Shown here: positions 8,028 to 16,631 of the stretch, in pieces | Layout: every line of letters starts with the position of its first letter | Position numbering within the stretch: the first letter of the stretch is position 1 | DNA from: Burkholderiales bacterium PBB2 | Lineage (GTDB): Bacteria; Pseudomonadota; Gammaproteobacteria; Burkholderiales; Burkholderiaceae_C | Direction: 5' to 3' | Length of the DNA: 33,746 nucleotides | Assembly (NCBI GenBank): GCA_002255955.1 | Contig: NKIM01000032.1 | Location: 23,801-57,546, forward strand | Made by a program: the position numbers and the translations under genes | The notes under the pieces: generated by a model | What the model was told of the DNA's origin: nothing | Database searches by the model: none | The model's input: the letters and a program-made list of their open reading frames with translations, nothing else

Positions 8028-9337
8028 AGATCTTGATCAAAGGCGGTCGACTGATCGACCCGGCCAGCGGCCTGGACCGCATCGGCGACCTGGCCATCGC
8101 CAACGGCCGCATCGTCGGCCTCGGCGATGTCGGTGAGTTTTCGGCCGAGCGTGTCATCGAGGCCGGTGGCCTGGTGGTGGCGCCGGGCCTGGTGGACCTG
8201 GCGGCGCGCCTGCGCGAACCCGGCCATGAGCACGAAGGCATGCTCGAGAGCGAGCTGGCTGCGGCAGCGGCCGGTGGCGTGACCAGCCTGGTCTGCCCGC
8301 CCGACACCGACCCGGTGCTGGACGAGCCCGGCCTGGTGGAAATGCTCAAGTTTCGCGCCCGCAAGCTGAGCCGCTGCCGGCTCTTCCCTCTGGGCGCGCT
8401 GACGACGCATTTGAGCGGTGAGTCGCTGACCGAGATGGCCGAGCTGACCGAGGCCGGCTGCATCGGCTTCTCGCAGGCCGATCAGCCCATCCGTGACACC
8501 CTGGTGCTGGCCCGCGCCCTGCTGTACGCGGCCACCTACGACTACACCGTCTGGCTGCGCCCGCTCGATGCCTACCTGTCCGGCGGCGTGGCCGCCAGCG
8601 GCGCGGTGGCGACCCGCCTGGGTCTGTCCGGCGAGCCGGTGACGGCCGAGACCGTGGCTCTGCACACCATCTTCGAGCTGATGCGCTCGACCGGTGCGCG
8701 CGTCCACCTCTGCCGCATCTCCAGCGCTGCCGGCGTGGCCCTGGTGCGCGCGGCCAAGCAGGAAGGTCTCAAGGTGACGGCGGATGTGTCCATCAACTCC
8801 CTGCACCTCAGCGATGTGGACATCGGCTACTTCAACCCGGCCATGCGCCTGAACCCGCCGCTGCGCCAGGGCCGCGACCGCGACGCCCTGCGCGCCGGCC
8901 TGGCCGATGGCACGCTGGATGCGCTGGTGTCCGACCACATGCCGGTCGCCCCCGACGAGAAAAACGTGCCCTTTGCCGAAGCTACACCGGGCGCCACCGG
9001 CCTGGAGTTGCTCCTGAGCCTGGCCTTGCGCTGGGGCCAGGACAGCGGCCTGACCCTGGTGCAAAGCCTGGGCGTGGTCACGGCCGCGCCGGTGCGCGTG
9101 CTGGGCAGCACCCTGGGCTCGCTGGGCGCCAGCGCGGGCCGTCTGGTCGAGGGCGGTGTGGCCGATGTCTGCGTCTTCGACCCGGCCGCCAGCTGGGCAG
9201 TCACGCCCGAGCGCCTGAGCAGCCAGGGCAAGCACACGCCCTTTGCCTACGAGATCAGCGGCTTCGAGCTGCCGGCCCAGGTGCGCTACACGGTGGTGGC
9301 CGGCCATATGGCCTTCGAAGCCGCGGCTGCGCGCTGA
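8024..9337 (+). CDS. pyrX: Dihydroorotase-like protein PyrX, probably non-catalytic
   Basis: This 437-residue protein has the type I dihydroorotase fold from end to end but lacks most metal ligands. The usual DxHxHxRxPG is D58-L-A-A-R-L-R-E-P-G here, so both His of HxH are gone (A60, R62). The TPHHL segment is S256-I-N-S-L, and DHAPH is D304-H-M-P-V. Scaffold motifs NPPLR and [11 protein letters not shown] remain. In pseudomonads an inactive pyrC' product is needed to assemble the ATCase dodecamer, and the 4-bp overlap with pyrB fits that job. A separate active dihydroorotase should exist elsewhere in the genome. Databases often call such proteins simply dihydroorotase (pyrC). Confidence 0.9.
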   Translation: MKILIKGGRLIDPASGLDRIGDLAIANGRIVGLGDVGEFSAERVIEAGGLVVAPGLVDLAARLREPGHEHEGMLESELAAAAAGGVTSLVCPPDTDPVLDEPGLVEMLKFRARKLSRCRLFPLGALTTHLSGESLTEMAELTEAGCIGFSQADQPIRDTLVLARALLYAATYDYTVWLRPLDAYLSGGVAASGAVATRLGLSGEPVTAETVALHTIFELMRSTGARVHLCRISSAAGVALVRAAKQEGLKVTADVSINSLHLSDVDIGYFNPAMRLNPPLRQGRDRDALRAGLADGTLDALVSDHMPVAPDEKNVPFAEATPGATGLELLLSLALRWGQDSGLTLVQSLGVVTAAPVRVLGSTLGSLGASAGRLVEGGVADVCVFDPAASWAVTPERLSSQGKHTPFAYEISGFELPAQVRYTVVAGHMAFEAAAAR

Positions 9338-9338
9338 A

Positions 9339-10076
9339 ATGCGAAGTTTGCTGGCTGCCTGGCGCTTGCTGCGCTTTGTCCTGCATGTGCTGCATGGGCT
9401 CTTGATGATCAAGCTGCTGTTCCCGAGCCTGAGCTTGGGCCAGCGCCACCACCGCATCCGCTGGTGGTCCGGCAAGATGCTGGCGCTGATGGGCGTGCGC
9501 CTGCAGCTCCAGGGTCAGGCCCGGCCGGGCCCGAAGCTGATCGTCGCCAACCATGTGTCCTGGCTGGACATTGCGGCCGTGCATGCGGTGCTGCCCGAGG
9601 CGCGCTTCGTCTCCAAGGCCGATGTCAAGCATTGGCCGGTGGTGGGCGCGCTGACTGAGGGTGTGGGCACCTTGTTCATCGAGCGCGCCAGCAAGCGCGA
9701 CGCGCTGCGCGTGGTGCACCAGATGGCCGATGCGCTCAAGGCGGGCGACACCGTGGCCGTCTTTCCCGAGGGCACGACCGGGGCCGGTCCCGAGCTGCTG
9801 CCCTTTCACGGCAATCTGCTGCAGGCGGCCATTGCCACTGAGACGGTGATCCAGCCTCTGGCCCTGCGCTGGCATGAGCCGGGCGAGCGCTTTAGCAGCT
9901 CGGCCCGCTTCATCGGCGACACCACCATGATCGCCAGCCTCTGGACCGTGCTCAAGGCGCGCGGCTTGGGCATCGACATCCAGATCCTGCCGGCCCTGGA
10001 GAGTGCACATGCCGACCGCCGCGCCCTGGCTGAGCATGTGCGCGAGCAGATCGCCGCGGCCTTGGCTGCGAATTGA
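9339..10076 (+). CDS. 1-acyl-sn-glycerol-3-phosphate acyltransferase (PlsC family)
   Basis: A membrane-associated acyltransferase of 245 residues that would convert lysophosphatidate to phosphatidate, or act on a related lysolipid. It has an N-terminal hydrophobic segment (about 8-30), the catalytic NHVSWLD motif, and the acceptor-binding FPEGTTG. The start at 9339 is chosen over an upstream in-frame ATG because it lies one base after the pyrX stop (TGA-A-ATG) and the hydrophobic segment follows at once. It closes the six-gene operon. Its exact lipid substrate is not evident. Confidence 0.9.
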   Translation: MRSLLAAWRLLRFVLHVLHGLLMIKLLFPSLSLGQRHHRIRWWSGKMLALMGVRLQLQGQARPGPKLIVANHVSWLDIAAVHAVLPEARFVSKADVKHWPVVGALTEGVGTLFIERASKRDALRVVHQMADALKAGDTVAVFPEGTTGAGPELLPFHGNLLQAAIATETVIQPLALRWHEPGERFSSSARFIGDTTMIASLWTVLKARGLGIDIQILPALESAHADRRALAEHVREQIAAALAAN

Positions 10077-10122
10077 CACAAAAGCCTGGTAGATGGGGCC
10101 GGGTGAGGGCAGGCGAGTCCGT

Positions 10123-10128
10123 TAAAGT
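10123..10128 (+). promoter_or_regulatory. Candidate -10 element (TAAAGT) for the nucleotide phosphorylase operon
   Basis: TAAAGT stands 6 nt before the start codon of the phosphorylase gene in a 58-bp gap. The spacing predicts a transcript beginning at or beside the ATG. A TTGACA at 10073-10078 is too far upstream (44 bp) to be its -35. Confidence 0.35.
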
Positions 10129-10134
10129 GGCTGG

Positions 10135-11724
10135 ATGAGCGCCAACCCGCTGCCCAAGAGTTCGCTGTCCATCCGCCGCGTCGGCATCGACACCTGGCGC
10201 GAGAACGTGGCCTACCTGCACCGCGACTGCCCGGTGGTGCGCGCGGCGGGCTTCCAGGCCCTGTCCAAGGTCGAGATCCACACCCGCAACGGCCAGGGGC
10301 CGCGCAGCATTCTGGCGGTGCTCAATGTGGTGGACGATGAGCGCATCGTCAGCGCCTGCGAGCTGGGCTTGAGCGAAGAGGCTTTTGCCCGCCTGGGCGT
10401 GGTCGAGGGCCATGCAGCCACGATTGCCCATGCCGAGCCGCCGGGATCGATTGCCGCCTTGCACCGCAAGATCAATGGCGAGCGCCTGGGCCGCGAGGAA
10501 CTGGCCGCCATCATCCGTGACGTGGCGCAAGCGCGTTACTCCAAGATCGAGCTGGCCGCCTTTGTGGTGGCCACCAACCAGTACGAGCTGGACCGCGAAG
10601 AGGTGCTGCACCTGACCGAGGCCATGATTGCCGTCGGCCGACGTCTGGACTGGAAGGGCCAGGTCGGCGCCGGCCCCGTGGTGGACAAGCACTGCATCGG
10701 CGGCATCCCGGGCAACCGCACCTCCATGCTGGTGGTGCCCATCGTCGCCGCCCACGGCATGCTCTGCCCCAAGACCAGCTCGCGCGCCATCACCTCGCCC
10801 TCGGGCACGGCCGACACCATGGAGGTGCTGGCGAATGTGGAGCTGGGTTTCGAGCGCATGGTCGAGATCGTGCGCGCCACCCGCGCCTGCCTGGCCTGGG
10901 GCGGCACGGCCGATCTCTCGCCGGCTGACGACATCCTGATTTCGGTCGAGCGGCCGCTGTCCATCGACTCGCCGGGTCAGATGGTGGCTTCTATCCTGTC
11001 CAAGAAGATCGCGGCCGGCTCCACCCACCTGGTGCTGGACATCCCGGTCGGGCCCAGCGCCAAGGTGCGATCGATGGTCGAGGCGCAGCGGCTCAAGAAG
11101 TTGTTTGAGTACGTGGCCGGCCATCTGCGCCTGCAGCTCGACGTGGTGCTCAGCGATGGCCGCCAGCCCATCGGCCGCGGCATCGGCCCGGTGCTGGAGG
11201 CCCAGGATGTGATGCAGGTGCTGCAGTGCGACCCCGCCGCGCCGCAGGACCTGCGCCAGAAGGCCTTGCGACTGGCCGGCCGCATGATCGAGTTCGACCC
11301 CGATGTGCGCGGCGGCGAGGGCTATGCCATCGCCCGCGACATCCTGGAAAGCGGCCGCGCCCTGGCGCAGATGAATGCCATCATCGATGCCCAGGGCCGG
11401 CGCAAGGACATGCCGACCGTGGGGGCGCTGAGCTTCGAGGTGCGGGCACCGGCGGAGGGCCATGTCATCGCCATCGACAATCTGCGCATCGCCCGCGTGG
11501 CGCGCCTGGCCGGGGCGCCGCAGGTGGCGAGCGCCGGCCTGCTGCTGCTCAAGCGGCTCGGCGATCCGGTGCGGGCGGGTGAGCCGCTCTACCGCATCCA
11601 CGCCCAGTTCGAGGCCGATCTGCAGTTTGCCCGCGACCTGGCCGAAAAAGACTCGGGCTGCCAGATCGGCCGGCTCGACCAGCTGCCGCATGAATTTGCC
11701 AGCGGCTCCCTGTTCTCTATCTGA
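10135..11724 (+). CDS. Thymidine/AMP phosphorylase family protein (archaeal AMP-phosphorylase type)
   Basis: A 529-residue nucleoside or nucleotide phosphorylase. It is longer than E. coli DeoA (440 aa) because of an N-terminal domain of roughly 85 residues, as in archaeal AMP phosphorylase. The active-site segment is [17 protein letters not shown] followed by [20 protein letters not shown]. This is the AMP-phosphorylase pattern (DKHSIGGxPGN) rather than the DeoA pattern (DKHSTGGVGD). Archaeal members convert NMP plus phosphate to base plus ribose 1,5-bisphosphate. Annotation pipelines usually call the bacterial members putative thymidine phosphorylase. The next gene, 16 bp on, is a PRPP synthetase paralogue, which supports a phosphoribosyl-linked role. 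NMP use is an inference. Confidence 0.85.
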   Translation: MSANPLPKSSLSIRRVGIDTWRENVAYLHRDCPVVRAAGFQALSKVEIHTRNGQGPRSILAVLNVVDDERIVSACELGLSEEAFARLGVVEGHAATIAHAEPPGSIAALHRKINGERLGREELAAIIRDVAQARYSKIELAAFVVATNQYELDREEVLHLTEAMIAVGRRLDWKGQVGAGPVVDKHCIGGIPGNRTSMLVVPIVAAHGMLCPKTSSRAITSPSGTADTMEVLANVELGFERMVEIVRATRACLAWGGTADLSPADDILISVERPLSIDSPGQMVASILSKKIAAGSTHLVLDIPVGPSAKVRSMVEAQRLKKLFEYVAGHLRLQLDVVLSDGRQPIGRGIGPVLEAQDVMQVLQCDPAAPQDLRQKALRLAGRMIEFDPDVRGGEGYAIARDILESGRALAQMNAIIDAQGRRKDMPTVGALSFEVRAPAEGHVIAIDNLRIARVARLAGAPQVASAGLLLLKRLGDPVRAGEPLYRIHAQFEADLQFARDLAEKDSGCQIGRLDQLPHEFASGSLFSI

Positions 11725-11740
11725 AAGTGATTCGCCATCC

Positions 11741-12640
11741 ATGAGCGATCTTCTGCATGCCCGGGCCCTGCTGCTGGCCTTCGAGGACGAGCGAGCGTTG
11801 GCCGAGGAACTGGCCGCCGCGCTGGCCCTGCCTCTGGCCTTCATCCGCCGCCATCGCTTCCCGGATGGTGAGCTGCGTCTGGTTCTGCCCAAGCCCCTGC
11901 CACCCACGGTCTTCCTGTTGCGCGGCTTGCAGCAGCCGAATGAAAAGCTGGTTGAGCTCTTGATCGCCGCGCCGACCGCGCGCGAGCTGGGTGCCGATCG
12001 CCTGGTGCTGGTCTCGCCCTACCTGGCCTATATGCGCCAGGACATGGAGTTCACGCCCGGCGAGGCGGTCAGCCAGCGCCATATCTCGCGCCTGCTGGCC
12101 CAGCAGTTCAACCACGTGATCACCCTGGACCCGCATCTGCACCGCATCGCCAGCCTCGATGAGGTGATGCCGGCCGGGGCCGGCTTTGCGCTCTCGGTGG
12201 CGCCGGTGCTGGGTGCCTGGATTGCCGCGCATGTGTCGGGCGCGCTGCTGATCGGGCCCGATGAAGAATCGGCGCAATGGGTCAGCGAGGCCGCGGCCGC
12301 CGGTGGCCTGGACCATGCCATCGGCCGCAAGGTGCGCCATGGCGACCACCAGGTCGAGCTGGCCTTGCCGGAGCTCGAGGTGAGCGGCCGGGCCATCGTG
12401 CTGCTGGACGATATGGCCTCGACCGGCCGCACCCTGATCGGCGCGTCCCAGGGCTTGCTGGCCCGGGGTGCGGCCTCGGTCGATGTGGCCGTGACCCATG
12501 CCTTGTTCAACGGCGATGCCTTGCCGGCCCTGCAGGCCGCGGGCGTGCGCCATGTCTGGAGCAGCAACAGCGTGCCGCATGGCAGCAATGCCGTCAGCAT
12601 CGTGCCGCTGCTGGCGGGGGTCTTGCGGCGCTGGTTGTGA
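11741..12640 (+). CDS. Ribose-phosphate pyrophosphokinase paralogue (archaeal-type Prs)
   Basis: This 299-residue PRPP synthetase homologue retains FPDGE (ribose-binding side), YMRQDMEFTPGEAVS (ATP-binding RQD), DPHLHR (the DxH catalytic region), a GRKVRHG loop and the PRPP-binding LLDDMASTGRT. The RQD-x-x-F-x-x-GE-x-x-S spacing resembles archaeal Prs more than the housekeeping bacterial enzyme (about 315 aa, RQDRR). An in-frame extension upstream to 11462 is rejected because 11741 abuts the phosphorylase stop and matches the family N-terminus. It likely forms an operon with the phosphorylase. It could make PRPP or act on the neighbour's product; activity is not proven by sequence. Confidence 0.88.
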   Translation: MSDLLHARALLLAFEDERALAEELAAALALPLAFIRRHRFPDGELRLVLPKPLPPTVFLLRGLQQPNEKLVELLIAAPTARELGADRLVLVSPYLAYMRQDMEFTPGEAVSQRHISRLLAQQFNHVITLDPHLHRIASLDEVMPAGAGFALSVAPVLGAWIAAHVSGALLIGPDEESAQWVSEAAAAGGLDHAIGRKVRHGDHQVELALPELEVSGRAIVLLDDMASTGRTLIGASQGLLARGAASVDVAVTHALFNGDALPALQAAGVRHVWSSNSVPHGSNAVSIVPLLAGVLRRWL

Positions 12641-12714
12641 AGGACTGAAGCGGCCGGGCTTCCGTCTCGGGCCCGGCCTTCCACAGCGTGCTGAGTGAGG
12701 AGTGGCTGAGCGCG

Positions 12715-13866
12715 ATGCAATTGCTGAAGCTGGTGGCGGAACAGATCAAGGTGGGCGCGCCCTTGCCCTTCAATGTGCGCGATGCCGCCGGCGGCCTGCT
12801 GCTGGCCTGCGGGCAGAAGGTCTACAGCCAGACCCAGCTGCTGGCCCTGCTGGAGCGCGGCGTGTTTGCCGATGTGCAGGAGCTGCAGGCCTTGCAAGCG
12901 GGCCAGGCCGTACCGGCCGAGCCGCCCTCGCTGGCCTCGCGCTGGCAGCAGGCGGTCTGGTCGCTGGATCTGATGCTCAAAAGCTTGGGCGACAGCGAGC
13001 AATTCCTGGCCAATTGCGATGAGGTCACCACCGAGCTGATCACCCTGGCGCGTCAGGATGGCGATGTGGCGCTGTATCAGTCGGTGCGGCAGGAAAACCA
13101 GCAGTTGCGCCTTTACGGCCTGACCCACTCCCTGCATGTGGCCACGCTCTGCCTGATGGTGGCACAGCGCCTCGGTTGGGCGGAATCGCGCCAGCGCTCG
13201 GCCGTCAAGGCGGCGCTGACCATGAATGCCAGCATCATCGAGCTGCAGGGGCGCTATGCCATGGCCGGTGGCCGCCTGACCGAGAGCCAGCGCGAGCAGA
13301 TCCGCCGCCACCCCGAGGAGGCCACCAAGCGCCTGCGCGCCGCCGGCACGGCCGATGAGGAATGGCTGGTCGCCGTGGCCCAGCACCATGAGCAAGCGGG
13401 CGGCCGCGGTTATCCGCGCGGCCTGACCGAGGTGGAGGAACTGGCGCGATTGCTGCGCCTGGTCGATGTCTTCATGGCCAAGATCAGTGCCCGCACCAGC
13501 CGGCCGGCCATGGACATCAAGCTGGCCGCGCGCCAGACCTACGAGGCCGCGCCCGGCGATGCCATGGTGGCGGCGCTGATCAAGGAGTTCGGCATGTACC
13601 CGCCGGGTGAATTGCTGCGCCTGGCCAGCGGCGAGCTGGCCGTGGTGGTGCGGCGCGGCGCCAGCCTGCAATGCCCCGTGGTGATGACCCTGGTCGATGC
13701 CCAGGGCAAGGCCTGCGCCGTGCCCATGCGCCGAGACACCTCGCGGCCCGAGCATGCGGTGGCGGCCGTGGTGCCCGACAAGAGCTTGCTGGCGCGTGTG
13801 CCCAGCGAGCGGCTCTATGGCCTCTACGGTCTGCACGGGCTGGACAACCTGAACCCCCTGCACTGA
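12715..13866 (+). CDS. Degenerate HD-GYP domain protein
   Basis: A 383-residue cytoplasmic protein related to cyclic-di-GMP phosphodiesterases of the HD-GYP class. His138 (THSLHVATL) and the late HHEQAGGRGYPRGL (224-237) are in place. However, the HD dyad of LLHDIGK is replaced by Met170-Asn171 (ALTMNASII), and the Asp of DGxGYP is Gly229. Catalysis by the usual metal centre is therefore doubtful; it may bind c-di-GMP or act as a scaffold. A GTG at 12688 is a possible alternative start; ATG 12715 is chosen for its GAGGAG at 12697-12702. It lies 74 bp after the Prs paralogue and may be cotranscribed. Confidence 0.8.
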   Translation: MQLLKLVAEQIKVGAPLPFNVRDAAGGLLLACGQKVYSQTQLLALLERGVFADVQELQALQAGQAVPAEPPSLASRWQQAVWSLDLMLKSLGDSEQFLANCDEVTTELITLARQDGDVALYQSVRQENQQLRLYGLTHSLHVATLCLMVAQRLGWAESRQRSAVKAALTMNASIIELQGRYAMAGGRLTESQREQIRRHPEEATKRLRAAGTADEEWLVAVAQHHEQAGGRGYPRGLTEVEELARLLRLVDVFMAKISARTSRPAMDIKLAARQTYEAAPGDAMVAALIKEFGMYPPGELLRLASGELAVVVRRGASLQCPVVMTLVDAQGKACAVPMRRDTSRPEHAVAAVVPDKSLLARVPSERLYGLYGLHGLDNLNPLH

Positions 13867-13933
13867 CGCGAGTCAGGCGGGGGGGGGAGGAGCGAGCGAG
13901 TTTCGCCAAAACGGGGCGCTGAGGCCCCCGGGA

Positions 13934-14683
13934 TCAGGCCTTGCCTTGGCTGGCCACAGCGGCCGCGGCTTTGGCGGCAGCTTCGGCGTCGCCGAGGTAG
14001 TAGCTCTTGATCGGCTTCAGATCGGCATCGAGCTCATAGACCAGAGGAATGCCGTTGGGGATGTTGACGCCGACGATGTCGTTGTCACCGATGCCGTCCA
14101 GGTACTTGACCAGGGCACGGATGCTGTTGCCGTGGGCGGCGATCACAACCCGCTTGCCCAGCTTGATGGCCGGGGCCACGCTGCCTTCCCAGAAGGGCAG
14201 GACGCGGGCGACGGTGTCCTTCAGGCATTCTGTCAGCGGAATGTCCTCGGGGTCCATCTTGGCGTAGCGCAGATCGCCTCGCTCGCTGCGCGGGTCGCTG
14301 GGTTCCATGGCCGGCGGCGGCGTGTCGTAGCTGCGGCGCCAGACCAGCAGCTGCTCGTCACCGTACTGCTTGGCGATGTCCGCCTTGTTCAGGCCTTGCA
14401 GCGAGCCGTAGTGGCGCTCGTTGAGGCGCCAGCTGTGGACGACCGGCAACCAGGTGCGATCCATTTGATCCAAACAATGCCAAAGCGTCCATACCGCACG
14501 TTTCAGCATCGAGGTGTAAGCCACGTCAAAGTCAAGGCCTGCATCCTTGATCAAGCGCCCGGCCTGTTTGGCCTGCTCCACACCGGTGGGGGTCAGGTCA
14601 ACATCGGTCCAGCCGGTGAAACGGTTTTCGAGGTTCCAGGTGGATTCGCCATGGCGAATGAGCACGAGTTTGTACATGGACAT
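13934..14683 (-). CDS. gpmA: 2,3-bisphosphoglycerate-dependent phosphoglycerate mutase
   Basis: Interconverts 3- and 2-phosphoglycerate in glycolysis and gluconeogenesis. The 249 residues match the length of E. coli GpmA (250). The phosphohistidine motif [10 protein letters not shown] (His11), the following [10 protein letters not shown], the Glu-bearing [12 protein letters not shown], and the second His in [10 protein letters not shown] are all present. An Ala-rich tail ends the protein. The start may be this ATG or the second one two codons in (MSMYKL). The gene is alone on the minus strand, converging with the HD-GYP gene and divergent from the porin. Confidence 0.96.
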   Translation of the reverse strand: MSMYKLVLIRHGESTWNLENRFTGWTDVDLTPTGVEQAKQAGRLIKDAGLDFDVAYTSMLKRAVWTLWHCLDQMDRTWLPVVHSWRLNERHYGSLQGLNKADIAKQYGDEQLLVWRRSYDTPPPAMEPSDPRSERGDLRYAKMDPEDIPLTECLKDTVARVLPFWEGSVAPAIKLGKRVVIAAHGNSIRALVKYLDGIGDNDIVGVNIPNGIPLVYELDADLKPIKSYYLGDAEAAAKAAAAVASQGKA

Positions 14684-14697
14684 TGCTTGATAGGGCC

Positions 14698-14710
14698 GCC
14701 CAATTTGGGC
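14698..14710. promoter_or_regulatory. Inverted repeat upstream of gpmA
   Basis: GCCCAA-T-TTGGGC, a 6-bp perfect dyad with a 1-nt centre, sits 14 bp upstream of the gpmA start codon. It could be an operator or part of the 5' leader. No regulator can be named. Confidence 0.35.
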
Positions 14711-14783
14711 TGGCCGGATTCTACGGGCCCGCTATCGCAAGTCATGTTTCACGCTTGCTTGCGATTCGCACTCAAGTCTGTGG

Positions 14784-14811
14784 TGTCGGGGCCGACAACG
14801 TCTGTACAGAC
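14784..14811. promoter_or_regulatory. Two adjacent palindromes upstream of the porin gene
   Basis: TGTCGG-GG-CCGACA (14784-14797) is followed after 2 nt by the perfect 12-bp palindrome GTCTGTACAGAC (14800-14811). They lie 64-91 bp before the porin start, where an operator would be expected. A third dyad, CGCACA-TT-TGTGCG, occurs at 14824-14837. The family of any binding protein is not identifiable. Confidence 0.45.
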
Positions 14812-14823
14812 CTGGGCGTTGGG

Positions 14824-14837
14824 CGCACATTTGTGCG
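14824..14837. promoter_or_regulatory. Third inverted repeat in the porin leader
   Basis: CGCACA-TT-TGTGCG has 6-bp arms with a 2-nt centre and lies 37 bp before the porin ATG. It could be a regulator site or an mRNA hairpin near the 5' end. Confidence 0.35.
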
Positions 14838-14874
14838 ACGTGCCTGTTTTTTGCTGTTCATAAAGGAGACATTC

Positions 14875-16107
14875 ATGAGAATTGGAACGAGCGTGTTCCT
14901 CACACCCGTGGCCCTGGCCCTGATCACCCTGGCCGGTGCCGCACAAGCGCAAACTGCTGGTGACTCTGCGTTTTCCTTTTCTGGTTTTGGTACCCTGGGC
15001 TTGGTCAAATCCAGCTCTGACACCGGCAAGTACGCCCTCTACAGCCAACCGCGTGGCGCCGATACCTCGGTGACGGGCGAAGTCGACAGCAAGCTGGGCT
15101 TGCAGGTCACGGCGCGCGCCAATGCCATGTTCTCGGGCACCGTGCAGGTGCTGACCAAGCAGGACGGCAAGGGCAAGTTCACACCGGGCCTGGAATGGGC
15201 CTTCGTCAAGGCCCAGGTCTCGCCGAATCTGGCCCTGCGTTTGGGCCGCATGGGCGGCCCGTTCTTCGCCGTGTCGGACTTCCGCGATGTGGGCTATGCC
15301 AACACCTGGCTGCGCCCGCCGCAGGATGTCTACGGCCAGGTCCCGGTCAGCCATATTGATGGTGCCGACGCCAGCTTCCAAACCACCCTGGGCTCGGCGA
15401 CCGTAACGGCCCAACTCTACGGTGGCAAGTCCTCGTCCTATGTCACTGGTGTCAAGATCGAGCTGGACAAGGTCCTGGGCGTCAATGCCACGGCCGAGTT
15501 CGATGGCGGCGTGACCCTGCGCTTCGGCCATGTCAACAGCAAGCTGACCGCCCACAGCACCACCTTGGCCACCATCGTCGGCGCGCTGCGCAACCCGCAG
15601 CTGGCGGCTTTCAGCCCGCGCTTCGCCGCCCTGGGCAACGAGCTGGACGGCACCGACAAGACGGCCACCTTCACCGGCATTGGCGCCAGTTATGACCAAG
15701 GCGATTGGCTGGCCAATTTCGAGTACACCCAGCGCCGCACCGACTCGTATGTGTCGGACACCAATGGCTGGTACGTCACCCTGGGCCACCGCTTCGGCAA
15801 GTTCACGCCCTACCTGACGCTGTCCAAGCTCAAGGTGGCTGATGCCAATGCTGTCAACGACATCCCGGCACCGACGCCACAGCTGGCCGGCTTGAAGGGT
15901 GCGGTGAATCTGGTCCTGGCTGGTCAGGCCACCGACCAGAAGACCACCGGTGTGGGTCTGCGTTGGGACGCCTATCGCAATATCGCGATCAAGGCGCAGT
16001 ACGAACGCATCCAGCCCAAGACCCAGGGTCTGTTCCTGGTGCCGGTCAACGGCACCGTGGTTGGCAATGTCAACGTCTACAGCATCGCTGTGGACACCGT
16101 GTTTTGA
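14875..16107 (+). CDS. Porin-like outer membrane protein
   Basis: The 410-residue product begins with a Sec signal peptide ending in AGAAQAQ (cleavage near residue 25), then FSFSGFGTLGLVKS, typical of a first beta strand. Alternating aromatic/hydrophobic strands run throughout, and the protein ends on VDTVF with a terminal Phe, the usual outer-membrane insertion signal. The start at 14875 is favoured over the open frame further upstream by an AAAGGAGA ribosome site 6 nt before it and by the signal peptide. It heads a run with a PstS-like protein and a chemoreceptor. Substrate specificity is not evident. Confidence 0.85.
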   Translation: MRIGTSVFLTPVALALITLAGAAQAQTAGDSAFSFSGFGTLGLVKSSSDTGKYALYSQPRGADTSVTGEVDSKLGLQVTARANAMFSGTVQVLTKQDGKGKFTPGLEWAFVKAQVSPNLALRLGRMGGPFFAVSDFRDVGYANTWLRPPQDVYGQVPVSHIDGADASFQTTLGSATVTAQLYGGKSSSYVTGVKIELDKVLGVNATAEFDGGVTLRFGHVNSKLTAHSTTLATIVGALRNPQLAAFSPRFAALGNELDGTDKTATFTGIGASYDQGDWLANFEYTQRRTDSYVSDTNGWYVTLGHRFGKFTPYLTLSKLKVADANAVNDIPAPTPQLAGLKGAVNLVLAGQATDQKTTGVGLRWDAYRNIAIKAQYERIQPKTQGLFLVPVNGTVVGNVNVYSIAVDTVF

Positions 16108-16121
16108 GAGGGGGGCCTGAC

Positions 16122-16574
16122 ATGAGCATCAAGCATCTGATCTCTCTGAACGCACGTGCCCTGCGTCTGGCCTTGGGTGTCACTCTGGGCGTCTCGGCCC
16201 TGGCTGCCCAAGCCCAGGTGGCGGTGATCGTCAACAGCAAGAGCCCCACGGCCAGCATGACGGCCGACCAGGTCGCCACCATCTTCCTCGGCAAGTCGAA
16301 CGTGCTGCCCAGCGGCGCGGCGGCTGCGGCCACGGATTTGCCGGACGGCTCCGCGGTGCGCGACCAGTTCTACAGCAAGGTGACCGGCAAGCAAGGCCCG
16401 CAGGTCAAGGCCGCTTGGTCGCGCCTGGTGTTTTCGGGCAAGGCCACACCGCCCAAGGAACTGGCCTCGGCGGCTGAAGTGAAGAAGTTTGTGGCGGCCA
16501 ACCCCGATGCCATCGGCTATATCGAGAAATCCGCTGTGGACGGCAGCGTCAAGGTGGTCCTGAGCGTAGACTGA
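16122..16574 (+). CDS. Small periplasmic phosphate-binding-like protein (PstS-like domain)
   Basis: A 150-residue exported protein with a signal peptide ending in ALAAQAQ. The mature part (VAVIVNSKSP, MTADQVATIFLGKS, SKVTGKQGPQVKAAW, ANPDAIGYIEKSAV) matches the short PBP-like family usually annotated as phosphate ABC transporter substrate-binding protein. True PstS is about 320 residues, so this is roughly half of one. No ABC permease or ATPase genes are near. It lies 14 bp after the porin behind a G-rich ribosome site, and 57 bp before a chemoreceptor, so a ligand-presenting role in sensing is plausible but inferred. Confidence 0.8.
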   Translation: MSIKHLISLNARALRLALGVTLGVSALAAQAQVAVIVNSKSPTASMTADQVATIFLGKSNVLPSGAAAAATDLPDGSAVRDQFYSKVTGKQGPQVKAAWSRLVFSGKATPPKELASAAEVKKFVAANPDAIGYIEKSAVDGSVKVVLSVD

Positions 16575-16631
16575 TCCGACGCTCAACCCGGGTGCGCCGT
16601 CGGGCGCGGCGCACCAGCACTGGAGGTTCGA

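Noticed and set aside
9952-11907. Minus-strand open frame of 651 codons opposite the phosphorylase gene
   Set aside because: The plus-strand protein has clear family motifs. The minus product is His/Gln/Ala-rich and motif-free.
12028-13863. Minus-strand open frame of 611 codons opposite the Prs paralogue and the HD-GYP gene
   Set aside because: It is antisense to two genes with recognisable motifs, and no ribosome site or family features are seen.
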